DNA of 64,000 nt from contig NC_064540.1 in the NCBI RefSeq assembly GCF_023856365.1, positions 11,657,691 to 11,721,690 of the forward strand, written 5' to 3'. Positions within the stretch are counted from its first letter, which is position 1. The number at the start of each line of letters is the position of its first letter. Below the pieces are notes generated by a model that was given only the letters and a program-made list of their open reading frames with translations, made no database searches and was not told the origin of the DNA. The position numbers were made by a program, and so were the translations under genes. This document shows positions 11,544 to 22,740 of the stretch, one piece after another. The stretch is from Brienomyrus brachyistius (taxonomy: Eukaryota > Chordata > Actinopteri > Osteoglossiformes > Mormyridae).

Positions 11544-11700
11544 TTTCTGCAGATATGGATTTTATCCTGCTCTGTGGAAGCAGATCACTGAGGAAAAAAA
11601 AGGTTTACCAGCCCCGAGCTGGACGAAAAGGAAGGAAAACTTCACTAAAACACGCCCTCTCTTCTGAATAAGGGGCATGCAACGTGTTACATGACGAATT
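11544..11700 (-). promoter_or_regulatory. ssr1: ssr1 5' UTR and probable promoter
   Basis: Sequence just upstream of the ssr1 ATG. It is richer in GC than the flanks between 11605 and 11660. No TATA box is evident, as expected for a housekeeping gene. The start site is not resolved. Confidence 0.3.
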
Positions 11701-13790
11701 AGCAGAGCCATAAGATAAGCAATTCATGGCAGCACACCAAAGGGTTTCATAGTGTCCATGCTATATGTACATGATTAGATCCCGTATCTATTCTTTAATT
11801 TGAATCCCTAGTATATTACTTGAACCAGATTTGGTATATTTTGGATTTTACCTATTTTGCTTAAGAACCAAAGGGGAAATATCTCATTGGTTGTTATGCA
11901 AAACGATGTTAATAAAATAAAAGAAGCAAGTATATGATTTAACGGGAGGATTATTTGTATTTGTATTGTGAGACCATTTGTATTTACAATATAAAGAAGT
12001 CAGTATTTTAAACCACTTTATTATGCAACTAACATGTACATATGAAGTGCTAATACTGAATGATGGAAAGTAAATTTCCTGTAATAAAAATGTATATCCA
12101 ACTTGTTCTTTGTCTTTTGGAGTCACTGGCCTGTCACCCATATCTTTGGTGAATATCTTTGTGTGTGATTTTGAGAATCGGTGTGCAGCGTCTCTCAGCA
12201 CAGTACGTGTTGCTTCGGTAATAGATTTTCCCCAGCACAGTATCTCCGTTGCACAGCAGACCAGACGATCTCAGTTCAATTGGTATCACGTGAACGAGTA
12301 CGCTTGTAATCGATTTGAAACCTTTCGATTCCATCCAGCCATCTGCAGATGTCTGTGATGCTCTAATTTCTTCAGTCCAAATATCTATGTTAAAGTCAGT
12401 TTTGAGGTATTTTCAAGTCTAAGCATTTTCTCTATGATTTTTACTTAGTGGACGTCTTATTTACGGCTTTTGAAACTTTGCAGTGCTTCTCAGTGCGTAG
12501 CACCATGTCGACCGGGAGTCATGTAGTTTTGAGTATCTGTGAACTGAAAATACATTTTACTGGCCATCTCTCATTTGGCGGCAATGACATCTTATCATCT
12601 CAACTTTCCGGAAGAGGCCTCTGATTTTTCTTCCTCCTCTTGATGGAAATCTCTAGATGGTTTGATAGTCATGACACAAAATCTGTGAGAATTTCACAGT
12701 AGTGCTGAAGTCTTCATTCAGGAATTTCACAACTGTAGCACACACATTATTGAAAAAGCTTATCTTCTTACCCATTCTGTCTGTCAAAGTGATTAGCATA
12801 TTAACTTGGCACACCTAAATAACAACTACCATTTCTACTGTCTTCTAATCATTTCATTAAGGAGAGAGCTGCAGTGAGAATAAGGAGTTGCATAGCCTAT
12901 TAACCGTAATACTAAACAAATGATTTGCAGCGCCCCCCAGAGTTTACACCAATTGCAGCGTGTTCTCAAATAATTGGATTGTGTAATCATTTTTTCCCAC
13001 CTAATTGTAAAAAGATTTGATTTAAAGAAGAATAATGTGGATTACAACGTAAAATGCAAACTACAGAGAAACAAAGAAATTGAAGCTGGTAACTTTTGTG
13101 GCATAATACCTATATTACACTGTATAGTAAAAACAACCTAAATTCTGTATATTAAAAAAAAATTAAATCAGATTCGGATCAGAGTTTTCAATTCATATTA
13201 GGTACCATAAAACAAATCTGTTCCCAGAATCTATAAACCTTAAACTATATAGCAGTAACTGGTGAAATTTTTTATGCACGAGAATGAAGATTTCTACCTA
13301 TTTTTAGTTTTCCCAAACAATACAAATTGAAGGTTAGATTCTGACCAGTTTGCGTATATTTTCATTAAACACTAATAATTTCAGGATTAGGCCTATTCTA
13401 TTATTAAAATATAAGTGAAACTTCCATCAGATTTCAGTTCATAAATGTGGAAGAAAGGGTGTGTTAGTGACCTCCACCTTCCTCACTGCGTTTCTCGTTG
13501 TCGTAGGAAGGATCGTGGTTTTCTGCACGCAGGCATTTAGCCCGTGCTGGGGAGGTGATGCACAGCATGCATCCTGCTACAACCTCCTTCAAAACCACCC
13601 ACTCAGCCGTCAGCGTCCCATTTACAGCCTGCACTTCATAACTATCATTTCAAACCATCTGGAAAAACATTTTCGTGAGGTTTTAATGATTTTTTTTACG
13701 CATTGATAAAGAAGGAAAGATGATGTGGAGCTGAATAAAACTGCACACCTTTGGAAGTATTTCACATATATAGAGGTTGAAAGACATTGA
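11701..13790. other. Intergenic region with coding-like minus-strand debris
   Basis: AT-rich sequence between ssr1 and sit1, whose start codons face away from each other. Between about 12110 and 12770 the minus strand has coding-like stretches in shifting frames (for example VVKFLNEDFSTTVKF and SITSVLVHVIPIELRSSG). They might come from a decayed hAT-type transposase, but I cannot confirm a family. Nothing else is recognised. Confidence 0.35.
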
Positions 13791-13791
13791 T

Positions 13792-14525
13792 ATGGAAAAC
13801 CTCTGCAACTGTACAAACTTTGTAGGTGAGTTTGGACATTTTATTTTATTACTATCCCCGGTTGGTCTGTTGATCAAATGGTTCCCATCTTGGAGAACCT
13901 TTTATAACTTACTCGCGTTATGTGACAAAGATGAGAAGCGACCCGACTACCGATCTATGATCTAACAAGGAAGACATGACACTGCGTAGGAGAGCTTCAA
14001 TACGGTTTTGGTACAATTACTCTTTTGTCAAAATATTACATGTGCATGTCCCAATTAAAGTACATCGGCAAGCAGTGTTTAACATACAGGGGCACCATGG
14101 GGGGGGACGATTCCAAGGGCCCTGTATTGACAGGGGCCCTAAAAATTTGTAAAATAACTGGATTGGAGGGCCCAATATGATACACTTTCGTGTTCTCCAA
14201 AATTTTTAGCATCACCCCTGTTCACATATCTTCCAATACCTTCCACACAGACATTTTCTTTTATTAAGTGTTGTGTTTTTTGACTGATCCATTCAGTTTT
14301 GTTCTTGCCATTTTGCTGTTAATTGCAATTGTAGTCATTGGCTCCCAAAGGGATACCGAAGACAAATGTTTGGTGTTTTCTGTTATTGCAAAGGTGTTAC
14401 TACCCAATGAGACTTCTTGTCAATTAATTCGGAATAACTCTCTCTGTCCATCCATCCATCCATCCATCCATTTTCTGAAACTGCTTAATCCCAACTGGGG
14501 TTGCAGGAGGACCGGAGCCTATCAT

Positions 14526-14556
<31 letters not shown>

Positions 14557-15458
14557 GATATTACCAAAAGACAATGCAATAATCAGCAAAGCTGTCTCAT
14601 GGCAGATTTCCAAAAAATATGGAGGAAGCAATAAGGACATAATAGCAACAATAATTATAATCAAAAAGTAACCCATATACTAACTAAATAATACTGATAT
14701 TTATTTGTTTAGTCATCTACCATTGTAGACGCACATCATTTGATGTTAGGTACTTTAATATGCTTCTGTGGTTCTGCTGTTAAGGTCATTATTCAGTCGT
14801 CTATGACTCCCATATTTTGTGTGTTACTTGCTCCCAACAGGTTTGGGAAAATTATGTGGGTCCGCTGAGCTGTGGCTGGTCCTGGCCGTAGTCTGTGCTT
14901 TGCTGACCTTATGTGGGGGATGGATGCTTCTTTGTTTTATAGTCAGCCATTGCACAGGTGAGGAAAACCTCAGGGGGATCTTCTTTTACACTCCAGTCTA
15001 TCATTCATGATTCACTCGCTCACTCACTCACTCACTCACTCACTCACTCACTCACTCACTCACTCACGCACTCACTCACTCACTCACTCACTCACTCAGT
15101 CAGCTGTTTGTTTATTTGATCTCATTGCCTGCTCTGGGAGTGTATGCCTTCCTGGATAGGGGAATTACTAAGTTAAAACAATACAGATATGTCGCATGTT
15201 TCTTCTGCAGATGGAAGAAGTAAATTCATACCTCGCTTCAGGAAAAGGTGCATCTCTATTCCTTGATATCTTATATTTGTGCGATTCAAAGTGGCCGGTG
15301 GCATGTCGCAGCTTTGGGTCACAGGTGTGCTTACTGTGCATTTTTTCTGTCCTCTTTTCCTCTGGAATTGGTTTGTGTGACAACAGTCTGAGTCTCAAAC
15401 TGAAGGACATGGAAGACAACCCCATTTACGGAAACATCACCTACACCCAGACCCGTGA

Positions 15459-15492
<34 letters not shown>

Positions 15493-18400
15493 ATTAGGTT
15501 CATATTATATGCAATAAAAACATGTTTTTTTACATTGTGGAGACCACTTTTCAGGTCCCCACAATGTAATATGAATGAAATCAAAAAAGTAAAAATGCCA
15601 AAAGTCTCATATTTTGTTTGGTTACTTATGGTTAAGGTTAGAGCTGGTTAGGGGTTAATTAAGGCTGTCATTTTGTGATAAGAGATTTCCCCCCGTAGAA
15701 ATGAATGGAGAGTCCCCACAAATATATAATTACAAACCTGTGTGTGTGTGTGTGTGTGTGTGCATTTCCATAGATCCCATTTGGAGACAAAAATGTGGTA
15801 AAACCTGAAATATTGGGGACATTTTCAGGTCCTCATTTGGATAACCTCAATTTTATAAAAATCTGTGAACATAATCAAAAATTGTAAATGCCAGAACTAT
15901 TGTATTTTGGTTGGATACTTATTGTTAAGGTTAGGACTGGGTGGGGTTAAGGGTGTTGTTATTGGGATTAAGGTTTTTCCCATAGAAATGAATGGACGGT
16001 CCCAATTTAGACAGGTTACCGTAATTCAAACTCTGAGAAAAAATTTAAGGTTTGAATATGAATGTATTACAGATTTTTTTTTTACCATTTTCCATAAGGA
16101 CAAATTTACTGTTCATAAACCATAATCTTAATTATTATATTCATGCATTATCAGCTAACGAATATGAAGGAAACTAGCAGATCAGTGCATTAAGGGTTAA
16201 AATAATTAAATATGTGAGTTGATTGATCAGAAAAGTACTGCAAGCCACCAGCTAGGATTTCTTTGCCTTTTCAGTGGCTTTAGATGCTTTCATTAGGGGG
16301 CTTATATTAAGGTATTTAAATGCCAGTTTAAATGATAACAGAGGCTGACGTTTGCTTCCTGCTCCCTGTTTGCTAGCAGGTTCGGATCTGCCTCCAAGCT
16401 CGTCTACAGCCAGTGAGCATCAGCCGGCCAAACAGAAGGTGAGCATTTGTGGACAGAGTATATAAATACTAATACAGGTGGTAAATGACACACTCAAGGG
16501 AGAAAAACAAGCATGAGTAAAAGTATTGCTGCTTCCAAAAACCAAGGACTCAAATTAAAGGCAAAAAAAGAATTTAATTAAATAATTTTTTAGAGCTACA
16601 CTTTGTTTTTCAAATGACTGAATAACTGACAGAATTATAGTATGGCTGAGAAATAGCACATTTTTCAAAATTTAGCATTTTAAGTTAAATTAAATTGTGC
16701 AGAATTTGCTAAATTATAATAAAGGGGGAAATTAAACCTCCAACAACTTTCCAAGAAGTATTGTTAAATATTTCTAAACAACCGAATTTAAATTTCAAAT
16801 CAAACCAAAAGACAAATCACTGAACAGTGAGCTTCTCTTTTATATTCCTAATTTATTTTCATGCAAGACTGCAAAGTGTGATGCAGCTGTTCTTCCTTTT
16901 ACAATTAAAGGTACATGTTCATTTTGTGTGATCCTAAGGAGTTTGTCGAGTTACTCACCAACTCCTCTATCTATTACACGTTACGTCAGTCTGCTCTTTT
17001 TACTTGACAAACTGTACGTGCAGCTGCCGGTGTGCAGTGAAAGTTTGCTTAAAATAAGACATGTTTCTGAAGATCCTAGCATTCTGGATAATTTTTTTTT
17101 TTTTTTATGTGAAAAGCGTTTTCTTTGAAAATAAATGTGATTAGAAGTAATGTATTGTTGACAGAAAGCTCTGAAAAGTGCAGAATCCTCCACATTTTAC
17201 TCAAGCACTTGTAATAGAGAAAATGTAAACTTGTGAATATCAGCCTCTAAAATCTAAACATCCCGTGATGCCAGTAAGATGAAATATACTTTATGTTGTG
17301 TAATTTGCCCAAACCACCTTAGGTTTTTATAAATGTAGATAGCTATATTTGAACAGATGCAGTTCAGTTTTGAGTATCCCATGAAAGGTACAACTGCATG
17401 TCCCCTGTGGAATATTTTGATTTTACAGGCTCTTGGGAAAGTGTATGGTCTCTTTTTGTGAAACTGACCCCAAATACGCTCCCAATATCTTTACATCTGG
17501 GGCCTATTAAGCCTCAGCAAAACAGAAATGATAGAGTTTCCCATCTTTCTATGCTTTTGGACGTTAGCATCAGAACAGCGGTTCGTTTGTTTTTCTGAAT
17601 GTCTTACTATGCTGAATTGTTTTCATTGTATTATTGTGGCTGAGCATCACATCATTTTAGATTTGAGGCGCTGGTTCACTTCCCCTTGTTTCTGTTTGGT
17701 TTATTACGCTCCCCTGTATTTTCATTTTGTGCATAAACTGTTACTTATTCATTTCACGCTCATTTGTAAGTGCATGCTTTATGTTTATACTCCATAAATC
17801 CAATTAATTTGACCAAGGTTTTACATATTATTTGTTGTTCGGTTGCTGCACAGTTATACACTGGTCCAGTGAGGTGGCTGCTTTGATTAAGGATTGCAAG
17901 AAACTGATTGAAAATCACTCACATGAGTTTGTGCCTAATAGTGATTTCTGTGTCTAATTATTCGAGCACATTGTCTTATTTAGCTGCTTTTAAAAGTGTC
18001 CATGGTGATCAACGTTGTCTAGTGTTCTTGAACATTTGCATCGGCAGCGTCCTTTAACTTTATTACACAGCCCTGTGGTTACAAGTCCAGTTCCCAGTCC
18101 AGTAAACTACAGACTGGGTGTTTTTTTTAAAAAACTTAAACGTATTTAAATTTGAAATTGCACTTGTTTTTCCTCTCGTTTCCTGCCTTTGACCTCATTC
18201 TTCAGAGTGCTTCTCGACCGCAGAGCGCTGCAGTGAAGTTGCCTCTCACAGTCAGAAACGCTTTTCTTACAGAAAGGGCGTGACGCCATTTACAGCCAGA
18301 TGTGACACTACACTAGACTGACCAGCAGATGGCGTAGCATTTAAACACTACTAAAGGCAGATAACGCAAATGATGAGTGTGTGCACGATTTAACCCTGGG

Positions 18401-18700
18401 AGAAATTCAGTGAAATTCATCTTATTTTATCTTATCTGACATTGTACTTTATCTCAGGCACATTCTGGACAACAGGACTGCTACGCCAACCTGAAGCTGA
18501 AAACCCCAAAGCCTCCTTCAGCCCGCAGCTCTCCGAAGATCCAGTACTCTGATGTGATGACGCTGCCCAGAGCAGAGGAAATCTCGGAGACTGCCGTGGA
18601 CACTGATGTCGTCTCCCTACGATCCGACTTGTATGCCTCTGTGGACACTGAGCGCAATAAGACCGTTGGCAGCGATAAAGACTACGCCAACCACGTCTGA
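13792..18700 (+). CDS. sit1: SIT1-like transmembrane adaptor, complete, 6 coding exons
   Basis: Exons 13792-13825, 14841-14957, 15211-15247, 15387-15454, 16380-16438 and 18458-18700 join in frame to 185 residues (human SIT1 about 196). SIT1 is a disulfide-linked lymphocyte adaptor that recruits SHP2 and Grb2 and tunes receptor signalling. Features: a very short ectodomain with one N-glycosylation site (NCT, residues 6-8), a membrane span about 22-46, and a cytoplasmic tail with five tyrosine motifs in the same order as the mammalian protein: Y77 (YGNI), Y114 (YANL), Y135 in an ITIM (IQYSDV), Y164 (YASV) and Y181 (YAN). Y82 is an additional tyrosine. The start ATG follows no upstream in-frame ATG. 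Exon 5 has a TAGCAG double acceptor that would add one Gln. Identity rests on motif order and architecture; overall similarity is modest. Confidence 0.85.
14110..14225. repeat. Fragment of a GGGGCCCT-rich dispersed repeat
   Basis: AGGGCCCTGTATTGACAGGG then GCCCTAAAAATTTG. This matches a fish interspersed element I know only by appearance. It lies in sit1 intron 1. Confidence 0.35.
14446..14553 (-). mobile_element. SINE 3' fragment and (TG)n
   Basis: (CATC)n, then CATTTTCTGAAACTGCTTAA and CGGAGCC, is the reverse complement of the DANA-like SINE tail. A (TG)n tract follows at 14526-14553. It is intronic in sit1. Confidence 0.65.
15012..15099. repeat. (CACT)n microsatellite
   Basis: About 22 tetranucleotide units with one or two interruptions. 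It lies in sit1 intron 2, about 55 bases after the donor. Confidence 0.9.
15462..15491. repeat. sit1: (TG)n tract next to a sit1 donor
   Basis: Fifteen TG units beginning 8 bases into intron 4, right after the GTGAGT donor of exon 4. Confidence 0.9.
15530..16025 (+). repeat. Two diverged tandem copies of a fish dispersed repeat, separated by (TG)n
   Basis: Copy 1 (about 15530-15738) has TTTTCAGGTCCCCACAATGT, GGTTAAGGTTAGAGCTGGTT and GAAATGAATGGAGAGTCCCC. Copy 2 (about 15765-16025) has TTTTCAGGTCCTCATTTGGA, GTTAAGGTTAGGACTGGGTG and GAAATGAATGGACGGTCCCA. A (TG)n tract lies between them at 15739-15762. Both are in sit1 intron 4. Confidence 0.6.
16439..18457 (+). other. sit1: sit1 intron 5, nothing else recognised
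   Basis: AT-rich intron without a recognisable repeat, RNA or further exon. The ORFs here are short and lack similarity I can name. Confidence 0.5.
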
Positions 18701-18902
18701 GTCTCACTCAAGAGAAACGGAAATGGCAGCAGTGCATGGGAAACTGCTGCTACAGAAGATCTTTTTTTCCAGTGTTTGCAGAATTACCCTGTTAAATGGG
18801 GATTTCTAGACGAGATCAGTTCACTGATGAGAGTATAGCTGGCAGATGTTATGTAATGGCTACCATGTGATGCAGTTAAGGACAAGCAACAAGGGGAAAT
18901 CT

Positions 18903-19075
18903 AATGATTCAGTGGGTGGCACTGTTGCCTCACACTTCAAACGTAGGGGATTTGAAAAATCTCTTGTGTTCTTGTCTTCCTGTGACAAATGGGTTTCCTC
19001 CAGGTACTCTGGTTTCTCCCGTAGCTCCAAGACATGCAGTGAAGCAAACTAACTTTTATAAATTACACAGTGTGT
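18903..19075 (+). mobile_element. Decayed DANA-like SINE body
   Basis: GTGGCACTGTTGCCTCACAC, GGGTTTCCTCCAGGTACTCT and CTCCAAGACATGCAG appear in the same order as in the intact SINE at 53451-53857. Its 3' part passes directly into the minisatellite that follows. Confidence 0.7.
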
Positions 19076-19410
19076 ATGTGCCCTGTGATGGACTGGCATC
19101 CCGCCCAGGGTGTACCCACCCTGTGCCCTTTGATGGACTGGCATCCCACTCAGGGTGTACCCAGCCTTGTGCCCTGTGATGGACTGGCATCCCACCCAGG
19201 GTGTACCCAGCCTTGTGTCCTGTGACGGACTGGCATCCCACCCAGGGTGTACCCCGCCTCATGCCCTGTGATGGTCTGGCATCCCACCCTGGCTGTACCC
19301 TGCCTTGTGCCCTGTGACGGACTGGCATCCCGCCCAGGGTGTACCCGCCCTGTGCCCTATGATTGTCTGGCATCCTGTGCAGGTTGTACCTACCTTCTTC
19401 CCTGTGATTT
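19076..19410 (+). repeat. SINE-derived minisatellite, 45-46 bp unit, about 7 copies
   Basis: Units start at 19081, 19126, 19172, 19218, 19264, 19310, 19355 and 19400 (the last partial), each beginning CCCTGTGATGGACTGGCATC or close to it. The same string occurs once in the SINE tail (CCCTGTGATGGGCTGG near 53733). The array therefore arose by tandem amplification of SINE tail sequence. Confidence 0.9.
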
Positions 19411-19759
19411 TTTCTATATAGACTTTGAATTTAATTATTGCAATTCTGTGTATCCAATTTCCATAAAAAAATTTAATAAGGACTATAACTACCAGCAAAA
19501 ATGAATTATAAAAAATATCAGATTTTATTTTAATCATTATCCATCTTTAAGGCCCTTCTGCAGCAAAACATTCCACTGGTCAAAAACAACCAAAAAGTAT
19601 ATGAATTCTTCTTGGACTACTTGAGATATTTGGTTCAGTTATGCCTTATTGCTTGTTTCAGCTGTGACCATATATCTGGGACTGATTAAAATTGTAATGT
19701 TTGTTTTTCTTTTAGTGATTGTTGTACATATTTCATACATATCAATAAAATGTTGAAAA

Positions 19760-20589
19760 ACACGATTACCCGGATGTCCACCCGTTAGCTCCAAATCATA
19801 CAAATGGCCTTTTGGGGGTTTTAAGGAGTATGAAAGCACAAGTGTCACCTTAAGTCATTTTCACACCATAAGATACTGCTAACAAATCAACTAGATGTCC
19901 CCCTGGCATATATTTTTAATAGATATCGATGTGCAGAGTGTCAAATGCAACCTGCTGGTCAATATACTTGCTTGCTGTCTGTCTTAGCTTGTACAGGCAG
20001 TGTAATGTTACTCCCAGCTTATACAGTTAATAAATAGTTTATGGCATGGGGTAGGCCCATTTTCAGCATTTGGTATTGTAATAGGGGACATGGAGAGCTG
20101 TGTCAGGCGTTTGTCAGTGAAACTGCTGATGTGATTCATTATGTGTCCCCTTTCATGGCGTCCTCAAGGGCAGGGCTGCAGTGGACATTCAGGAGCCACA
20201 CTCTCGTTGTTGATCTTCAGACATTTCATTGAGGTAGATGAAGATGGATGTGGTGACGAGTGGCTCTGTGGGTTTGGTCTCTGTGTCTGTGAACAAAAGG
20301 CTGAAGCTTCAAATCCCATGGTCAGCAAAGTACTTCCACTGTTGGTCCCACGCGCAAGGTCCTCAATGCCTGACTCTGCTGCCTCAGTTGTACATTACTT
20401 TAGAAGGAAATGTCTTCTATGTTATATCTTGCTTTTGCAAATAAGGAGTAAACAATGATGTTCATGCTACTTGGACAATATACTTGATGGTCATCCTGTT
20501 CTAGTGTTAAAAGCACATACAGATCTGTTGGATAAACAGGAGATGGACAAAATAATTGAAACACCTAGTAATATATTAGCCATTGATGT
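19760..20589. other. Intergenic, nothing recognised
   Basis: AT-rich sequence with only short unsupported ORFs. No known repeat was recognised. Confidence 0.45.
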
Positions 20590-20769
20590 AATGATATACA
20601 GGACAACTTTTTGAGCAATGTTGCTCGGGCACTTTTCCAGTGAAATTGGAGAATGATAGTCAGTGGGCAACTTTTCACTATCATTCAGACCCAGATAAAT
20701 TGCCCATTGCCCATCAAGCTGGCAACTGCCTGACAACATTGCTGAAAAAGTAGCCTTGTGTATTTTCAG
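20590..20769. mobile_element. MITE, hAT-like, family A, copy 2
   Basis: The left end reads GATATACAGGACAACTTTTT then GAGCAATGTTGC. The reverse-complemented right end reads AATACACAAGGCTACTTTTT then CAGCAATGTTGT. The inverted repeats and length match the copy inside sys1 intron 2. It is noncoding. Confidence 0.65.
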
Positions 20770-21989
20770 CCTGCCCCCTGTTTGAAAATGGCACAAGCGA
20801 TCAGTATTTCCTGATCTTGGACAAATGCACCCAAATCCTGACAGGCTCAAGTTGCTGATAAAAAAAACAATTTCTAGAATTTTTCCTTACATGCATACAT
20901 TTTAATCGTAAACAAACACGAGCTGTGTTGGGATAACAAAGGTTTCTTTGGCATTGTAAGTATTTTGGAGACGTCTGTCCCCAGTCAAAGATATTATTTT
21001 GAAAGCTTTTACCCTTGGCAACAATCAGCATAAATCGTGTCTCAATTAGATCAGTGGCCGCAGCATTTGGTCAGCTTTCCCTACAGGATGTCTGCATTAT
21101 GCAGTCCTGAAAACTGCAAATAAGAGTGAAAAATTGCCTTACCTGTGTTTAATTTGACTTATTTCTGCTTAATTCCATTCCTGGCTTTGTATCCTAAGTT
21201 TTCCTGCCCACCACTGATTGGCCACTATCCCCGCCGCCAGAGTGACTGGTGCACAAAGCTGTTGTGCAACATAGTTTTAAAATATAAGGTGTGACTTGCA
21301 ATATGTCATTGATCTCGTCTTTTCCGGGCTGTTATTTTCTTTCTGTGTGAATGAGCTTCAAGTTATTGGGTGGTTGAGAGGTCCATCAGAAAGGAGGGTT
21401 GGCAGTCCCCATGTTACAAGGTGGTTGGCTGGAAACCCTTGCAGCAAAATCCTAATGGATAGGCCTGTGTGTGGGTTCATTTTGTTAAGTAGGCCAAGTG
21501 CTACACATTGAATGCTGTGACTTGTGTGTATATGCAGTGTAAATTCATGGGTGAAATCTGTCATATTTAATGGGACGGTTTTTTCTGTTTTGATCATTTT
21601 AACTAGTTTTTAATCTATAGGCCTATGACAGACATTGGTCTTTGGACCCTCGCCGTCATACAAATGCTGGGATCAGCATACTTTGTGCAGTGAGTCTATG
21701 TTATTCATATAAACAAACAAGAAGTGCACAGTTCCCCTAATGGCCATATATAATTAAGTCGGATGTGGAATTTCGGTCGGATTTGTTTTTATGTTACGAT
21801 GTTTTATTTTGAAATTTCTAAAGTCTGGAAACTAGCCGCTGTACTGCAGACAAGTCGATCGGGGGCAGAGTGGGTAAGGGGATTATTAATATCAAAGACA
21901 TAATAAGGAAGAGTACCTCTCTTTGGTGTCAGTCCTTCTTGATTGTATGTTATACCATATTGGACTATTCTTCAAATCTCTGGTTCTTT
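20770..21989. other. Intergenic, nothing recognised
   Basis: No gene or clear repeat. Short ORFs on both strands lack any recognisable family. Confidence 0.45.
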
Positions 21990-22540
21990 AAAGATTAAGA
22001 AGGCTGAAATCGCCAATGTACTCTAAGCTCCAGAATGTCCCATAAAGGCTCATTTGTGTTCAGATCTGGTGACTGGGGAGGCTGTGGCAGGTGTTTGCCT
22101 TCATTCTGGTGTTTACACCATCACTGGTGATTTTGTGCACAGGGGCTTTAATATCTTAGAATATGGGAACAATATGAGGGAACAGTGACTGCACCACTGA
22201 ATGCACCTGGTCTTAAAGAGTGGCCTCATGTTCTCTGGCTATTATACGACCAATCAGGGCAATTGGCAGGTCTAATGACTCTCATCAGACTCTCATCAGG
22301 CATCCTTTGGCTTTATCCTAACACCCACTGGATGTAGCAAAATGGGTGAACGGTGACTCATCAGACCACAGTGCATTACTGCCCTTCGCTGTTCTGTGCA
22401 CCTTACAGCATCTTCGTGCATTAATCTTGGATACAAGTGGCTCCTGAACTAAATCCCAGCTTTGTGTTGCTCCCAATGTACAGTTGCACAGAGATGGTGA
22501 GTCAGATCTATAGTAATACTGCAAGGGGCCGTACATGCCT
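21990..22540 (-). mobile_element. Decayed Tc1/mariner-type transposase
   Basis: The minus strand, with several frameshifts and stops, keeps landmarks of Tc1 transposases in the right order: LWSDESPFTHF near 22370, then KAPVHK near 22140, then SPDLNTNEPLWDILE near 22055. It is clearly inactive. Inverted terminal repeats were not found. Confidence 0.7.
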
Positions 22541-22597
22541 AAACTGAAAAAAGATATATTTTAGAGAGTCTTCAGTGCTATCTATCCATCTAGGTCA

Positions 22598-22720
22598 GGG
22601 GTGGACAATCTTATCTGCAGTGTCTGTGCAGGGTTTTGGGATAACCTTTAGGTGAGCTGTTCCTTAGATCTGAGGACACTTCAGATAGTCAGTCCCCTAA
22701 TTACTGACATTCAGCAGAAT
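22598..22720. mobile_element. MITE-like fragment
   Basis: CAGGGGTGGACAATCTTATC resembles the left end of a common fish MITE. The matching right end was not found. Confidence 0.35.
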
Positions 22721-22740
22721 ATGATTCACTTTTGTAGCTG

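Larger units (their letters stand above)
18701..19750 (+). other. sit1: Probable sit1 3' UTR
   Basis: It follows the sit1 stop. A candidate AATAAA lies at about 19744 (CAATAAAATG), which would put the SINE-derived minisatellite inside the 3' UTR. An earlier unseen site is possible. Confidence 0.35.
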
